This document shows positions 1-8,193 of a DNA stretch of 64,000 nt, in pieces. Position 1 is the stretch's first letter. Every line of letters starts with the position of its first letter. The stretch comes from CBDHDJ01 sp965261645 (lineage in GTDB: Bacteria; Pseudomonadota; Alphaproteobacteria; SHVV01). The stretch spans positions 1,044,997 to 1,108,996 of the forward strand of contig CBDHDJ010000002.1 in the NCBI GenBank assembly GCA_965261645.1. The letters run 5' to 3'. A program made the translations under genes and the position numbers. The notes beneath the pieces were generated by a model, which had not been told where the DNA came from, did no database searches, and worked only from the letters and a program-made list of their open reading frames with translations.

Positions 1-707
1 TCCGGCCCCTCGATGTGCCCGACGCAGGGCGCGGTGCAGCGCTTGATCTGGTACTGCAGGCAAGGGCGCGTGCGGCTCTCGAAGATGCCGTCGGTGCATG
101 AGCGAAGCGGAAAGGCCCGCTGCAGCGCATTGATGGTCTGATTGACGGCGCCGGCCGACGCAAATGGCCCGAAATACTCCCCACCGCGTTTGCGCGCACC
201 GCGGTGCTTGGTGATCTGGGGCCAGGCATGATCCTGTCTGAGGAGGATGTAGGGGAACGATTTGTCGTCGCGCAGGATGACGTTGTAGTGCGGCTTGAGC
301 TGCTTGATCAGGTTCGATTCGAGCAGCAGCGCTTCGACTTCGGTGTGGGTGGTGATGATCTCCACCGCCGCGGTCTGGGCGACCATGGCGTGGATGCGCT
401 CTCCATGGCCTGTGGGCCGGGCGTAGCTTGTGACCCGTTTCTTGAGATTCTTCGCCTTGCCGACGTAGAGGACCTCACCGTTCTGATCCAGCATGCGATA
501 AACACCCGACGCAGACGGCATCGTCTTGAGCTGATCGCGGATCACCTCGAGGCCGTGCGCGAGCGGTGGCCCATCGGCGGCGGGAAGCTCTTTGCTAATG
601 GCCGTTGGGCTTCGCTCAGACCGGCGCCGGGAACTCGCAGCCTCCGGCTCCGGTACGGGCGCCCGGTCGCGGTGCGCAAGCTTGTCCCTGTCCGTTCGCT
701 CCGTCAT
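1..707 (-). CDS. uvrC: UvrABC excinuclease subunit C, N-terminal part (cut by window edge)
   Basis: UvrC makes the two incisions flanking a DNA lesion in nucleotide excision repair, after UvrA and UvrB have marked the site. About 235 N-terminal residues are visible. They include a GIY-YIG nuclease domain (GVY at residues 68-70, YVG at 81-83, then GKAKNLKKR) followed by the conserved stretch with DDKSFPYI, HRG and GGEYFGPF, and a CTAPC segment. The ATG at 705-707 is preceded by a hydrophilic ~55-residue extension rich in R, P and E, which is often seen in alphaproteobacterial UvrC. The gene continues beyond base 1. uvrB lies on the same strand about 12 kb away, so the two are not in an operon. 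Confidence 0.95.
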   Translation of the reverse strand, partial: MTERTDRDKLAHRDRAPVPEPEAASSRRRSERSPTAISKELPAADGPPLAHGLEVIRDQLKTMPSASGVYRMLDQNGEVLYVGKAKNLKKRVTSYARPTGHGERIHAMVAQTAAVEIITTHTEVEALLLESNLIKQLKPHYNVILRDDKSFPYILLRQDHAWPQITKHRGARKRGGEYFGPFASAGAVNQTINALQRAFPLRSCTDGIFESRTRPCLQYQIKRCTAPCVGHIEGP

Positions 708-773
708 CGGTGGGTCACGCTGCCGGGCGGGCCTCCTCGCCATCGCCAATCGGTCATCACGGGCCTGTCAACC

Positions 774-794
774 TATCCACGAAACCTGTGGATA
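774..794. promoter_or_regulatory. DnaA-box-like inverted repeat in the uvrC-folB gap
   Basis: TATCCAC (774-780) and GTGGATA (788-794) form a perfect 7-bp inverted repeat with a 7-bp spacer. Each arm resembles the DnaA box TTATCCACA with one or two mismatches, in opposite orientations. The 322-bp gap 708-1029 is markedly AT-richer than its surroundings from about 850 to 960. It also holds the perfect 14-bp palindrome TTAATCATGATTAA at 931-944. No gene is supported in the gap. It should contain the promoter of leftward uvrC and the end of leftward folB. A role in DnaA binding is inferred from sequence likeness only. Confidence 0.3.
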
Positions 795-1029
795 TCTTTG
801 TGGGGAAGCCAGCGGATTTCGCGCTCCCACACCGCATTCCTTGGCCTTTATCGAGTTTGCCCAAAAAATAGGCATGATCACTAACTCGTTGGAAAATAAT
901 AATGTAACAAAATCAAGCGCTTTCAGGCCATTAATCATGATTAACCGATTCCCCATTTTTGGCGGTTTTCGGCGGCCCTGCCGAGATCGTTGCGCCCTGT
1001 GTACAAAATTCGCCGTTTGACGCACGCGC

Positions 1030-1470
1030 TCAGTCCCGCGAGGTCTCTCCCCGGTCCCGAAGGGCGGGCTTCAAGCGCTCGATTTCGACGCCAACGCTGG
1101 CGGCTTCGGCGATAACACTGAGCTTTTCGACCCGGACGCGCGCACCGAGAACGCGGTGATCGCCAAGGCACACCTCGGCAATGCGCTCGGCCAGGGTCTC
1201 GACGAGATTGATGTGCTCGGCGATGACGATCTCTTTGATGTCGTCGACCAGGCGCTCGTAGCAAACGACGCGCGCCAAGGCGTCGTCATGGGGAACATCG
1301 TTCTCGGCGATCGATAGATCGACGTTGATGCGTACCGGCTGGGCGCCGGTCTTCTCGTGGGCGTGAACGCCGATCGGGGCATCGAGCACGAGGTCGCGCA
1401 CGAAAAGATGGCGAATCGCGCGGCGTGCGTCGGCGATCTTCAGCGGATGGATCTTGGCGGGCTCGGTCAT
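1030..1470 (-). CDS. folB: Dihydroneopterin aldolase
   Basis: FolB converts dihydroneopterin to hydroxymethyl-dihydropterin and glycolaldehyde in folate synthesis. The 146-residue product has the family layout: an N-terminal strand with the IGVHAHEK segment, which binds the pterin in the aldolase/epimerase fold, then CYERLVDDI, VETLAERIAE, and a C-terminal strand VRVEKLSVI. It begins about 20 residues earlier than the minimal family core, which is common in alphaproteobacteria. The SDR gene is transcribed immediately ahead of it with a 25-bp gap, so both probably share one transcript. The stop codon is TGA, which matters for judging the internal TGA at 39.42 kb. Confidence 0.93.
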   Translation of the reverse strand: MTEPAKIHPLKIADARRAIRHLFVRDLVLDAPIGVHAHEKTGAQPVRINVDLSIAENDVPHDDALARVVCYERLVDDIKEIVIAEHINLVETLAERIAEVCLGDHRVLGARVRVEKLSVIAEAASVGVEIERLKPALRDRGETSRD

Positions 1471-1495
1471 GGTCTTGTCAGGTCGCCCTTCCGCG

Positions 1496-2269
1496 TCATT
1501 CTCGCATGTTGTCGCCCGTGGGCACCGCCCATCCTAGGTGCTGCCCCCCGTCGAGCGCAATCATTTGCCCGGTCAGCGACGGGGTCGCCAGGATAAAGCG
1601 CACCGCGGCGCAGATCTCGTCCGGCGTGCCTCCGCGGCCGAGCGGCAGGGCGGCAGACTGCCTGGCGAAGTCCGCGGCGCTCTGGCGCGGGCTTGGCAAG
1701 GTTGGGCCCGGCCCGATGCCGTTGACCCGGATGCGCGGCGCAAGCGCCAGAGCCAGCGTTTGCGTCAGTGTCCACAGCCCGGCCTTGCTTAGCGTGTAGG
1801 ACAGGAAGTGGGGCGTGAGGTTCCACACCCGCTGGTCGATCAGATTGATGATGTTGCCGTCTTCGCCATCCGGTAATTGTGCGGCAAACGCTTGGGAGAG
1901 AACCATCGGCGCGCGCAAATTGACGTCCATATGGAGCGCCCAGGTCGCGCGGGTCGCCGAGCCGATCGAGTCGTACTCGAACGCCGAGGCATTATTGATC
2001 AAGCAACGGACCGGTCCCAACCGGGTGCCGGCCTCGACAATTAGGCTCCCGGTCTGCTCTTCATCGGCAAGATCGGCTTCGAGGATGACTGCTCGGCCGC
2101 CGCCTGATTCGATGTCCGCCTGCAGATCCACCGCGGCATCGCCCGAGTTGTGACAATGGATCGCGACGGCCCAGCCGGCGGCGGCGAGGTCCTGCACAAT
2201 GGCGCGACCAATGCGTTGAGCGCCACCGGTCACGAGCGCGGTCCCGGGCGAATGGGATGTCTCAGTCAC
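1496..2269 (-). CDS. SDR-family oxidoreductase, probable pteridine (dihydromonapterin) reductase
   Basis: This is a classical short-chain dehydrogenase of 257 residues. It has the Rossmann motif TGGAQRIG (residues 14-21), NNAS (92-95) and the catalytic pair Tyr158-Lys162 in SYTLSK. The TGxAxRIG variant is typical of pteridine reductases and FolM. The gene sits directly upstream of folB on the same strand, which supports an NADPH-dependent role in pterin or tetrahydrofolate metabolism. The start is GTG at 2267-2269. The frame is open much further upstream, but that part lies under the exchanger gene. The substrate is inferred from context. A general SDR of another specificity cannot be excluded. 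Confidence 0.85.
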   Translation of the reverse strand: MTETSHSPGTALVTGGAQRIGRAIVQDLAAAGWAVAIHCHNSGDAAVDLQADIESGGGRAVILEADLADEEQTGSLIVEAGTRLGPVRCLINNASAFEYDSIGSATRATWALHMDVNLRAPMVLSQAFAAQLPDGEDGNIINLIDQRVWNLTPHFLSYTLSKAGLWTLTQTLALALAPRIRVNGIGPGPTLPSPRQSAADFARQSAALPLGRGGTPDEICAAVRFILATPSLTGQMIALDGGQHLGWAVPTGDNMRE

Positions 2270-2313
2270 GGTTCGACCCCGTGCGTTTGTGCGCGCCAGA
2301 CATCTTTCCTTCC

Positions 2314-3276
2314 TTAGTGGCCCAGCCCCGACATACCGAAGAATTGGCTCGCCACATAGCCGCCATAAGCGACGATGAACACGAATCCGGCGATTCGACC
2401 GATTTTCGCGTGACGGATGAGGAACGGCAACAAGGCGAGGGACGCGGCTAGCATGACCCAGAGATCGAAGGTCAGGAACTTGGCCGGAACGGGGACCGCG
2501 ACCACCGTTGCCGTCACCCCCATGACGCCGAGAATATTGAACAGGTTGGAGCCGATGACAGTACCGATCGCCACATCGCCATGGCGGCGAAGGGCTGCCA
2601 TGAGGCTGGTGACGAGCTCGGGCAGCGAGGTGCCGAAAGCGACTAGGGTCACGCCGATGACCGCTTCCGAGATGCCGGCCGCGCGGGCGATGGCCGATGC
2701 GCCCTCGACCAGGAGATGGGCGCCGATGACGAGCCCGATCAGGCCGCCAAGTGTGATCCCGAGGGCCCGGCCCAGCGATCCCGGCACGACACCAATGTCC
2801 TCGACCTCGCTTTCGACGACGGCGGCCTCGTCGCCGCCCTGCCGCGCCCATCGATAGGACAAGGAGAGGAAGACGGCGAACAGGACGAGCAAAAGCGCGC
2901 CCTGCCAGATCACCAGGGCGCCCCACCAGCAGAGCCCGACAAACACCACGCTCGCGCCGAGCATGAAGAGATAGCTCCGCACCGTGCCGGTCTTCCGGGC
3001 GATGGGCGCGATGACCGCCGGTACACCGAGCACCAGCAGGATATTGGCCACGTTGCTGCCGACGACGTTGCCGATGGCGATACCCGGCACACCGCCGAGC
3101 GCAGCATTGAGGCTGACCACGAGCTCGGGCGCCGAGGTGCCGCAGGCAACGACGGTCAGCCCGATCAACAGCGTCGAAATGCCGAGCCGGCGCGCCAGCG
3201 CTACCGCGCCGCGCACGAGAAAATCCCCGCCGAGCAGGAGGATGATGAGGCCGCCGACGGCTTCGATATAAATCAT
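2314..3276 (-). CDS. Calcium/sodium antiporter (CaCA family, YrbG-like)
   Basis: This 320-residue, strongly hydrophobic inner-membrane protein is built from two homologous halves of about five helices each. Each half carries the alpha-repeat ion-binding signature: GTSAPELV (about residues 46-53) and GTSLPELV (215-222). The acidic residues of these repeats bind Na+ and Ca2+ in the NCX family. An acidic cytoplasmic loop with VESEVEDI (about 154-161) separates the halves. Length and layout match the bacterial YrbG/K+-independent exchanger group. It lies 44 bp upstream of the SDR gene on the same strand, so it may be co-transcribed with it, but no functional link is evident. Confidence 0.92.
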   Translation of the reverse strand: MIYIEAVGGLIILLLGGDFLVRGAVALARRLGISTLLIGLTVVACGTSAPELVVSLNAALGGVPGIAIGNVVGSNVANILLVLGVPAVIAPIARKTGTVRSYLFMLGASVVFVGLCWWGALVIWQGALLLVLFAVFLSLSYRWARQGGDEAAVVESEVEDIGVVPGSLGRALGITLGGLIGLVIGAHLLVEGASAIARAAGISEAVIGVTLVAFGTSLPELVTSLMAALRRHGDVAIGTVIGSNLFNILGVMGVTATVVAVPVPAKFLTFDLWVMLAASLALLPFLIRHAKIGRIAGFVFIVAYGGYVASQFFGMSGLGH

Positions 3277-3446
3277 GGGGTGGACGAGCGAGGGCGAACG
3301 GGCGAGGGGGAGCTTACTCGTGACGGAGTGGGTGCGGCCATGGCCGTGCCGGGCAGGTTCCTCCTATATAGGAAGGCGACGCGCAGGTGAAACCGATTCA
3401 TTGGCGGCGGCGTTGGGGCGCCGTATCGATTGGGCCGCATCCGTGT

Positions 3447-3863
3447 TCACGTCTCGTCCTCTTCGACGTGAGCGTAGCGCACCACCATGTCACGTAGGGT
3501 GGTGATGCCCATCAGCGTGCGGTCGTGATCGATAACAACACCGCGTGTCGCACCGTAGCGAACGAGCATGCGGATGGCGTATTTGATGTCCATGTCACGG
3601 TCCAGAGTAAGGACCGGTTTGGTCATGATCTCGTATACGTTGACCCGGTTGGGGGAGCGCTTTTCGGCGATCACTTCGCGGGCGATGTCAAAGATGGTGA
3701 CAATGCCTAGCTCATCCGCGTCGTTGCGCCGCTCGATCACGAGCGAGCTGACATTGGCTTCGTCGAGAATTTTGAGCGCGTCGCGCACGGTCGCCAAGGC
3801 ATCGACGGTGCGCACCGAAGGGGTCATCACCTCGCTGACCTTGATATAGGCAGCATCGGTCAT
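3447..3863 (-). CDS. CBS-domain pair protein
   Basis: The 138-residue soluble protein consists of two CBS motifs only. The first is VSEVMTPSVRTVDALATVRDALKILDE, with SLVIERRNDADELGIVT. The second begins at YEIMTKPVLTLDRDMDIKYAIRMLVRYGATRGVVID and ends LMGITTLRDMV. Paired CBS modules bind adenine nucleotides and act as energy sensors. It is the last gene of a leftward operon, 2 bp after the P-II-like gene and downstream of two DUF1538 membrane genes. A regulatory role for that membrane system is therefore likely, but this is inferred from order alone. Confidence 0.88.
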   Translation of the reverse strand: MTDAAYIKVSEVMTPSVRTVDALATVRDALKILDEANVSSLVIERRNDADELGIVTIFDIAREVIAEKRSPNRVNVYEIMTKPVLTLDRDMDIKYAIRMLVRYGATRGVVIDHDRTLMGITTLRDMVVRYAHVEEDET

Positions 3864-3865
3864 AC

Positions 3866-4198
3866 CTAGTCCTCGATTTCGCTGGAAATGATCTCCATCT
3901 GCGTCGCCAGCCCGATCGCGACCTGGAAGACGATCCCGGCCCCGGGCTCGTCCTCAAATTTGCCCGTCTTGGCGATGGTTTCGAGGATCGAGCGGCTCAG
4001 CTGTTCGGCGACCAGAAACAACAGGAGGTCGCGCCGCCCGCTCAAGTCAAGCCCGAGAAAGGTTTTTTCCGGTTGTAGCCCCTCGCCGCGCGCGCTGGTG
4101 ATGACCGTGGCGCCGGTGGCGCCGGCGTCACGCGCCGCCTCGAGGATGGCGTTGGAATTCTCGTCGCGGACCAACGCCATGATCAGCTTGAATTTCAT
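3866..4198 (-). CDS. P-II-like regulatory protein
   Basis: This ~110-residue protein starts MKFKLIMALV at ATG 4196-4198, preceded by a strong GGGAGGGG ribosome site. The opening strand, the ARDAGATGATVITSARGEG stretch and a C-terminal ETIAKTGKFEDEPGAGIVFQV match the P-II/GlnK-like fold, where the final strand and T-loop bind nucleotide and effector. The canonical uridylylated T-loop tyrosine is not evident, so it looks like one of the non-GlnB members linked to transporters. Its ATG overlaps the stop of the preceding DUF1538 gene (ATGA), which implies translational coupling. The likely job is to regulate the DUF1538 membrane proteins. Confidence 0.8.
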   Translation of the reverse strand: MKFKLIMALVRDENSNAILEAARDAGATGATVITSARGEGLQPEKTFLGLDLSGRRDLLLFLVAEQLSRSILETIAKTGKFEDEPGAGIVFQVAIGLATQMEIISSEIED

Positions 4199-4982
4199 GT
4201 CCCCCTCCCATGCGGCGCGGTACGCCGTTGCCACCACGATGTGAGTTGCGCATAGCCCATGACCGATATCATGGGAAACAGGCTGGCAAAGGCAATCAGG
4301 CCAAAACCGTCGATGAGCGGGCTCCGGCCCGGTAGCGCGCCGGCGAGACCGAGGCCGAGCGCCGTCACTAGCGGCACGGTCACCGTCGATGTGGTCACGC
4401 CTCCCGAATCGTAGGCCAGCGGAATGATCCAGCGCTCCACGCGGATGGTCTGCAGGATCACGACGATGTACCCGCCAATGATGAAATAATTAAAGGGACC
4501 CACCGGTCACGATCCGCAGCGTGCCGAGCGCCACCCCGAATGCCGACGCCGACGGCCACGGCCACGCGCAGGCCCCACGACGACACGGCGCCGCCGGAAA
4601 TCTCCTCCGCTTTCATGGCGACGGCGATCAAAGCGAGCTCGGCCACGGTGGTGGCAAAGCCGATCGCCGCGGCGAAGGCATAAACCCAGAAGAAATCGCG
4701 CCACGACACGGCCGCGAGCGAAACCGCATCGCTCGTCACCACCGCCAGCGCCGTGAGTTGTTCCGCCATAATGCGCCCGATCGGGAACAGCGCCTCCTCC
4801 AGCCCGAGGAGAAAGCACGCCAGACCCGCCACGACGTAAAGGAATCCGGTCGCGATGCGCCGCCACTGCGCGAGCCGGCGGCGCAGCACGAGCACTTGAA
4901 ATGCAATCAGGATCGCCAGGATGGGCAGAATGTTACCGATCGTGGTGAGGATGGTTTCGGGCAGCTGGGCGAGCACGGACAT
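4195..4982 (-). pseudogene. DUF1538 membrane protein, broken by two +1 frameshifts
   Basis: The N-terminal part (MSVLAQLPETIL onward) and the C-terminal part (NYFIIGGYIVVI to the end) are in different frames. Alignment by eye to the neighbouring paralog at 4987-5652 shows the missing link is readable. Removing one base near 4536-4543 and one near 4495-4500 restores VGVGIGVALGTLRIVTGG followed by PFNYFIIGG. The restored protein has about six hydrophobic segments and the paralog's signature GGVTTSTVTVPLVTALG. DUF1538 proteins are membrane proteins of unknown substrate, commonly in tandem pairs beside a P-II-like gene, as here. Either the gene is dead or the assembly has two small insertion errors. 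Confidence 0.75.
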
Positions 4983-4986
4983 GGTC

Positions 4987-5652
4987 TCACTCCAGGGGGA
5001 GCGGCGCCGCGCCGAGCAGAATGCCGAACAGCATGACGAAGATCATGGGCGTGAGCGAAGCGAAGGCGATGAGCCCAAACCCGTCCACCATGGGGTTGCG
5101 GCCTTTGATCATGCTGGCCAGGCCGACGCCGAGTGCGGTCACCAGCGGCACCGTGACGGTCGAGGTGGTGACGCCACCGGTATCATAGGCGATTCCGACG
5201 ATCGCCTCGGGGGCGGACGGCGTGACGATCACGACGATGAGATAGCCGCCGATGATGAAATATTGGATGGGCCAGCCCTTGATGATACGAAAGATGCCGG
5301 TCATCAGGGCGACGCCCACGGCGACGGCGACAGTGAGCCTGAGGGTGCGGGCATAGGCGTCTTGCGCGATATCGCTGGCTGCGATCGCGCCGGCTTCAGC
5401 TGCGACCTCAGCAGCCTTGTTGGTCACGGCGATGAGCGCGGGTTCCGCCGCCGTCGTGCCGAAGCCGAGGCAGAAGGCGAACACCATAAGCCAGAACAGG
5501 CTGCCCTTGCGGGCGAAGCCCTCGGCCATAGTCTCGCCGGTGGGGAACAGGCCCATCTCGAGGCCGCGGACGAACAGGGTCAGGCCGAGAACGATCAGCA
5601 GCAAGCCAACGAGGATGTCGGCGACGTCGGGAAAGGGCTGGCGCAACACCAC
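4987..5652 (-). CDS. DUF1538 membrane protein (second copy, start unclear)
   Basis: This integral membrane protein is homologous to the gene directly downstream. It shares FFIIGGY-type, YDTGGVTTSTVTVPLVTALG and VDGFGLIAFASLTPMIFVM segments. The listed start (GTG in AVVLRQP) cuts the family's first helix. The frame stays open upstream with a convincing family N-terminus (NSVRDLAPIVLVIGFFQ), back to a TGA at 5758-5760. The only ATG upstream in that frame (5779-5781) lies seven codons before the TGA. So the gene either uses an unusual start after 5757 or carries a nonsense change. It heads the operon with the second DUF1538, P-II-like and CBS genes. Transport is an inference, and the substrate is unknown. 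Confidence 0.7.
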   Translation of the reverse strand: MVLRQPFPDVADILVGLLLIVLGLTLFVRGLEMGLFPTGETMAEGFARKGSLFWLMVFAFCLGFGTTAAEPALIAVTNKAAEVAAEAGAIAASDIAQDAYARTLRLTVAVAVGVALMTGIFRIIKGWPIQYFIIGGYLIVVIVTPSAPEAIVGIAYDTGGVTTSTVTVPLVTALGVGLASMIKGRNPMVDGFGLIAFASLTPMIFVMLFGILLGAAPLPLE

Positions 5653-5974
5653 CGCCTGGAAGAAACCGATGACAAGAACGATAGGAGCAAGGTCACGAAC
5701 GGAGTTGCCGAACAGGCGGGTGAAGGCGAGCAGGTTTTCGTGTATGGGCGGGGCGGATCAAGGCCTCCAGGGGGCCGTCATTGTCTCCCGCGATAGGACG
5801 GTGAGGATTGATTTATGTCAATCGCCGAGTGGCGAACCCGCCCGGTCAGCGTGGGTCGGCCGAGCGGTCCGGCATCCGCCCGATACGCACTGCGCGGAAC
5901 GATATCCTTGACGGAACGCAGCGATGGAAAAAAATTGGGGGCCGGGTTGACGGGGCCGTCGGCACCATCTTATA

Positions 5975-7132
5975 CCAACGGCGCAAAATTCTGACTCGCA
6001 AGGGATTCCCTTTTTGGGCTGGATGTGATTCAAGGCTGGCGAAGGAGATTCGCCATGTCAGTATGCATTGCTCTTCGGGACGACTACGACAGCATTGAGC
6101 TCCGGTGTTTGGCCAAGCACAGTCGCGATCCCCGCCAAGTTCGCCGGCTTTTGGCCTTGGCGGCGGTTTACGACGGCATGAGCCGAGCGGAAGCCGCTAA
6201 GGTCGGCGGCATGGATCGCCAGACGCTGAGAGACTGGGCGCACCGCTTCAACGATGAAGGGGCAGACGGCTTGAAGAACCGTCCCGGTGCGGGCCGCCCC
6301 CGGCTCTTGACCGACGAGCAGATGGGCGAACTGTCGGTGATCGTCGAAACGGGCCCCGATCCAAAGATTGACGGTGTGGTTCGCTGGCGGCGGGTTGACC
6401 TGAAACGGGTGATCGAAGAACGCTTTGGCGTGATCTATAGCGAGCGAGCGATCTCCGACCTTCTCGTCGCGCTGTCCTTCTCCCACATCAGCGCCCGGCC
6501 GCAGCACCCCAAGCAGGACCAGCGGGTGATCGAGGCGTTCAAAAAAACTTCCCCCGCACGCTCGCTGCCCACCTAGCCGGTCTGCCCAAGACCAAGCGGG
6601 TCGAGATCTGGTTCCAAGACGAGGCCAGGCTGGGACAGAAGAACGGGCGTGTGCGCATTTGGGCGAAGAAGGGAACAAGGCCACGCCTGCCCGCCGATCA
6701 GCGCTACACGAACGCCTACCTCTTTGGCGCAATCTGTCCCATGGGAGCCAAGGGTGCCGCTCTCATGCTCCCCTTCGCCAACACAGCCGCCATGCAGATG
6801 CATCTCGACGAGATCAGCTGCAACGTCGCCGCCAAGGCCCATGGCGTCGTCCTGATGGACCGCGCCGGGTGGCACAGCACCGACCAGCTCAAGGTCCCCA
6901 AGAACCTCACCATCATCCTGCTGCCATCGCGCTCGCCCGAGCTGAACCCGGTCGAGAACATCTGGCAATACCTCCGCCAGAATTGGCTCTCTAACCGCGT
7001 CTTCGAAGATTACGACGCCATCATCGAGGCCGGTTGCCAAGCCTGGAACAAACTAATCGACCAGCCCGAGACGATCATGTCCATCGGAATGAGAGATTGG
7101 GCGATTTCAGGTCAATAATTAGTGCCGTTGGT
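5975..7132 (+). mobile_element. IS630-family insertion sequence
   Basis: The element is 1,158 bp and is flanked on both sides by TA (5973-5974 and 7133-7134), the duplicated target of IS630/mariner elements. The ends are inverted repeats beginning CCAACGGC, with about 16 of the first 21 positions matching (left from 5975, right ending at 7132). It lies between the DUF1538 operon and tetR. Its right end is only 8 bp from the putative TetR operator, so it probably replaced or altered the native upstream promoter region of tetR. Confidence 0.9.
6055..7118 (+). CDS. IS630 transposase, expressed by -1 frameshift
   Basis: Two overlapping frames encode one transposase. The first, from ATG 6055 (after AAGGAG), holds a helix-turn-helix region with SRAEAAKVGGMDRQTLRDW. 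It stops at a TAG at 6574-6576. The second frame (-1) carries the DDE catalytic core: VEIWFQDEARLGQ, VVLMDRAGWH and SPELNPVENIW. Reading passes between them at a run of seven A (6541-6547) followed by C, so translation slipping back one base gives FKKNFPRTLAAHL. A-run slippage is a known way for IS630 members to make full-length transposase, so this shift is probably programmed rather than a defect. Confidence 0.88.
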
Positions 7133-7140
7133 ATTATATA

Positions 7141-7160
7141 TCTACCAAACGATCGGTAGA
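7141..7160. promoter_or_regulatory. Putative TetR operator upstream of tetR
   Basis: TCTACC (7141-7146) and GGTAGA (7155-7160) form an inverted repeat with an 8-bp centre AAACGATC. It sits 8-27 bp before the tetR ATG. A related sequence, read on the other strand, is found at 7791-7808 ahead of the downstream operon and matches at 13 of 18 positions with the shared core CAAACGxTxGGT. Two related sites placed on either side of a TetR gene fit autoregulation plus control of the neighbouring operon. Binding by this TetR protein is inferred. Confidence 0.5.
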
Positions 7161-7167
7161 TGAAGCC

Positions 7168-7728
7168 ATGGCCGTACAGAAAACAGATCGAAACGAGGTC
7201 GTCAGCCGCGCCTTCTACCTGTTCCGAGTGAACGGGTACCACAGGACCTCGATGGCCGACATCAGCGCTGCCTGCGGGCTTTTGAAGGGCAGCATGTATC
7301 ACTATTTCCCGAGCAAGGAGGCGCTCGGCGTTGCCGTCATCGAGCAGGTGCTGGCTGAGAATCATGAGAAGATCTTCGCCCTCACTTACGACGACTCGCG
7401 GCCGGCTACGGAGCGCCTGACGGCCGTCGCCGATGCCCTGGAGGACTATTTCTGCGAGCGTGAGGGTGGCTGCCTGATGGGCAATCTCGCTCTCGAGGTC
7501 AGTAACACCGTGCCCGAGTTCACCGGACTGGTTCGGCGCTATTTCGATGAGTCGACCGCGGCGCTCGCCCATATCCTGACACCCCGGTACGGCGCCGAGC
7601 GGGCCAAGGAGCTCGCCCAGGATTCACTGGCCCGTATCCAGGGCGCGATCATGCTGACCCGTCTCGGCAAGAATCCGGCGCCGCTGTTGCGTGCCACCCG
7701 CGATCTCCGCGGCCTGCTGGCGGCGTAA
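7168..7728 (+). CDS. TetR/AcrR-family transcriptional regulator
   Basis: The 186-residue repressor has the N-terminal TetR helix-turn-helix at about residues 10-55, with the conserved SMADISAACGLLKGSMYHYFPSKEAL. The C-terminal helical ligand domain includes EGGCLMGNLALEVSN and ends with RIQGAIMLTRLGK. The GGCLMGN stretch resembles the LmrA/NemR-like group that senses small electrophiles or drugs through the C-terminal domain, but the ligand cannot be read from sequence. It precedes an operon for a secreted small protein, an AhpD-like protein, a GST and a PNPOx-like protein in the same direction. Paired operator-like sites suggest it controls itself and them. Confidence 0.9.
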   Translation: MAVQKTDRNEVVSRAFYLFRVNGYHRTSMADISAACGLLKGSMYHYFPSKEALGVAVIEQVLAENHEKIFALTYDDSRPATERLTAVADALEDYFCEREGGCLMGNLALEVSNTVPEFTGLVRRYFDESTAALAHILTPRYGAERAKELAQDSLARIQGAIMLTRLGKNPAPLLRATRDLRGLLAA

Positions 7729-7790
7729 GGTCGGCAGTTTCGGTTCCTCACCATCGGTCCATCACCAGGCCAATTTTTTGAGCAATTTAC

Positions 7791-7808
7791 CAACCAACCG
7801 TTTGATTG
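7791..7808. promoter_or_regulatory. Second putative TetR operator
   Basis: CAACCAACCGTTTGATTG, read on the minus strand, aligns with 13 of 18 positions of the operator-like repeat before tetR. It lies 4 bp upstream of a strong ribosome site (AAGGAGGGG at 7812-7820) and 18 bp from the ATG at 7826. Repressor binding here would block the promoter of the four-gene operon that follows. The evidence is sequence resemblance and position only. Confidence 0.45.
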
Positions 7809-7825
7809 ATTAAGGAGGGGACGTC

Positions 7826-8134
7826 ATGTTGAAAGTCATCGTGCTGATCGCAGCACTCGTCGTCGTCATCTTTGCGTATCTCACGCCGCTTCCCGCCGAC
7901 GCCCAGCAGCTCTGCCTAGTACGCGGGGACGCGGTCGAGAAGCTCAAGCAGCAGTACGGCGAGAGGGCCGCCGCCTTCGGTCTCGTTGAGGGCGGTCAGG
8001 CCGTGATCGAGCTGTTCACCAACGACCAAGGGAGCTGGACGCTGCTCGCCACACGGGCGGACGGCCAGACCTGCGTCATCGGCACCGGCCAGGCGTGGAC
8101 CGCGATCCCCGAGATCGTGGGCTCCCCTGCTTGA
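7826..8134 (+). CDS. Small exported protein of unknown function
   Basis: This 102-residue product starts with a clear signal peptide: MLKVIVLIAALVVVIFAYL followed by a likely cleavage near ADA-QQL (residues 25-27). The mature part of about 75 residues has two cysteines, at CLVRGD near its start and QTCVIG near its end, which could form a disulfide in the periplasm. It also has the stretch GGQAVIELFTNDQGSWTLLATR. I do not recognise a named family. It is the first gene of the TetR-associated operon, 59 bp ahead of the AhpD-like gene, and has the best ribosome site of the group. Confidence 0.75.
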   Translation: MLKVIVLIAALVVVIFAYLTPLPADAQQLCLVRGDAVEKLKQQYGERAAAFGLVEGGQAVIELFTNDQGSWTLLATRADGQTCVIGTGQAWTAIPEIVGSPA

Positions 8135-8193
8135 AAAGAGACCGGGCCCCAGGGAAGGAAGCTCCACCGAACCCTCAAACCAAGGAGAGAACC

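Noticed and set aside
204..1025. Several small open frames on both strands near uvrC
   Set aside because: They overlap uvrC or fill the AT-rich gap, with no ribosome site or family resemblance.
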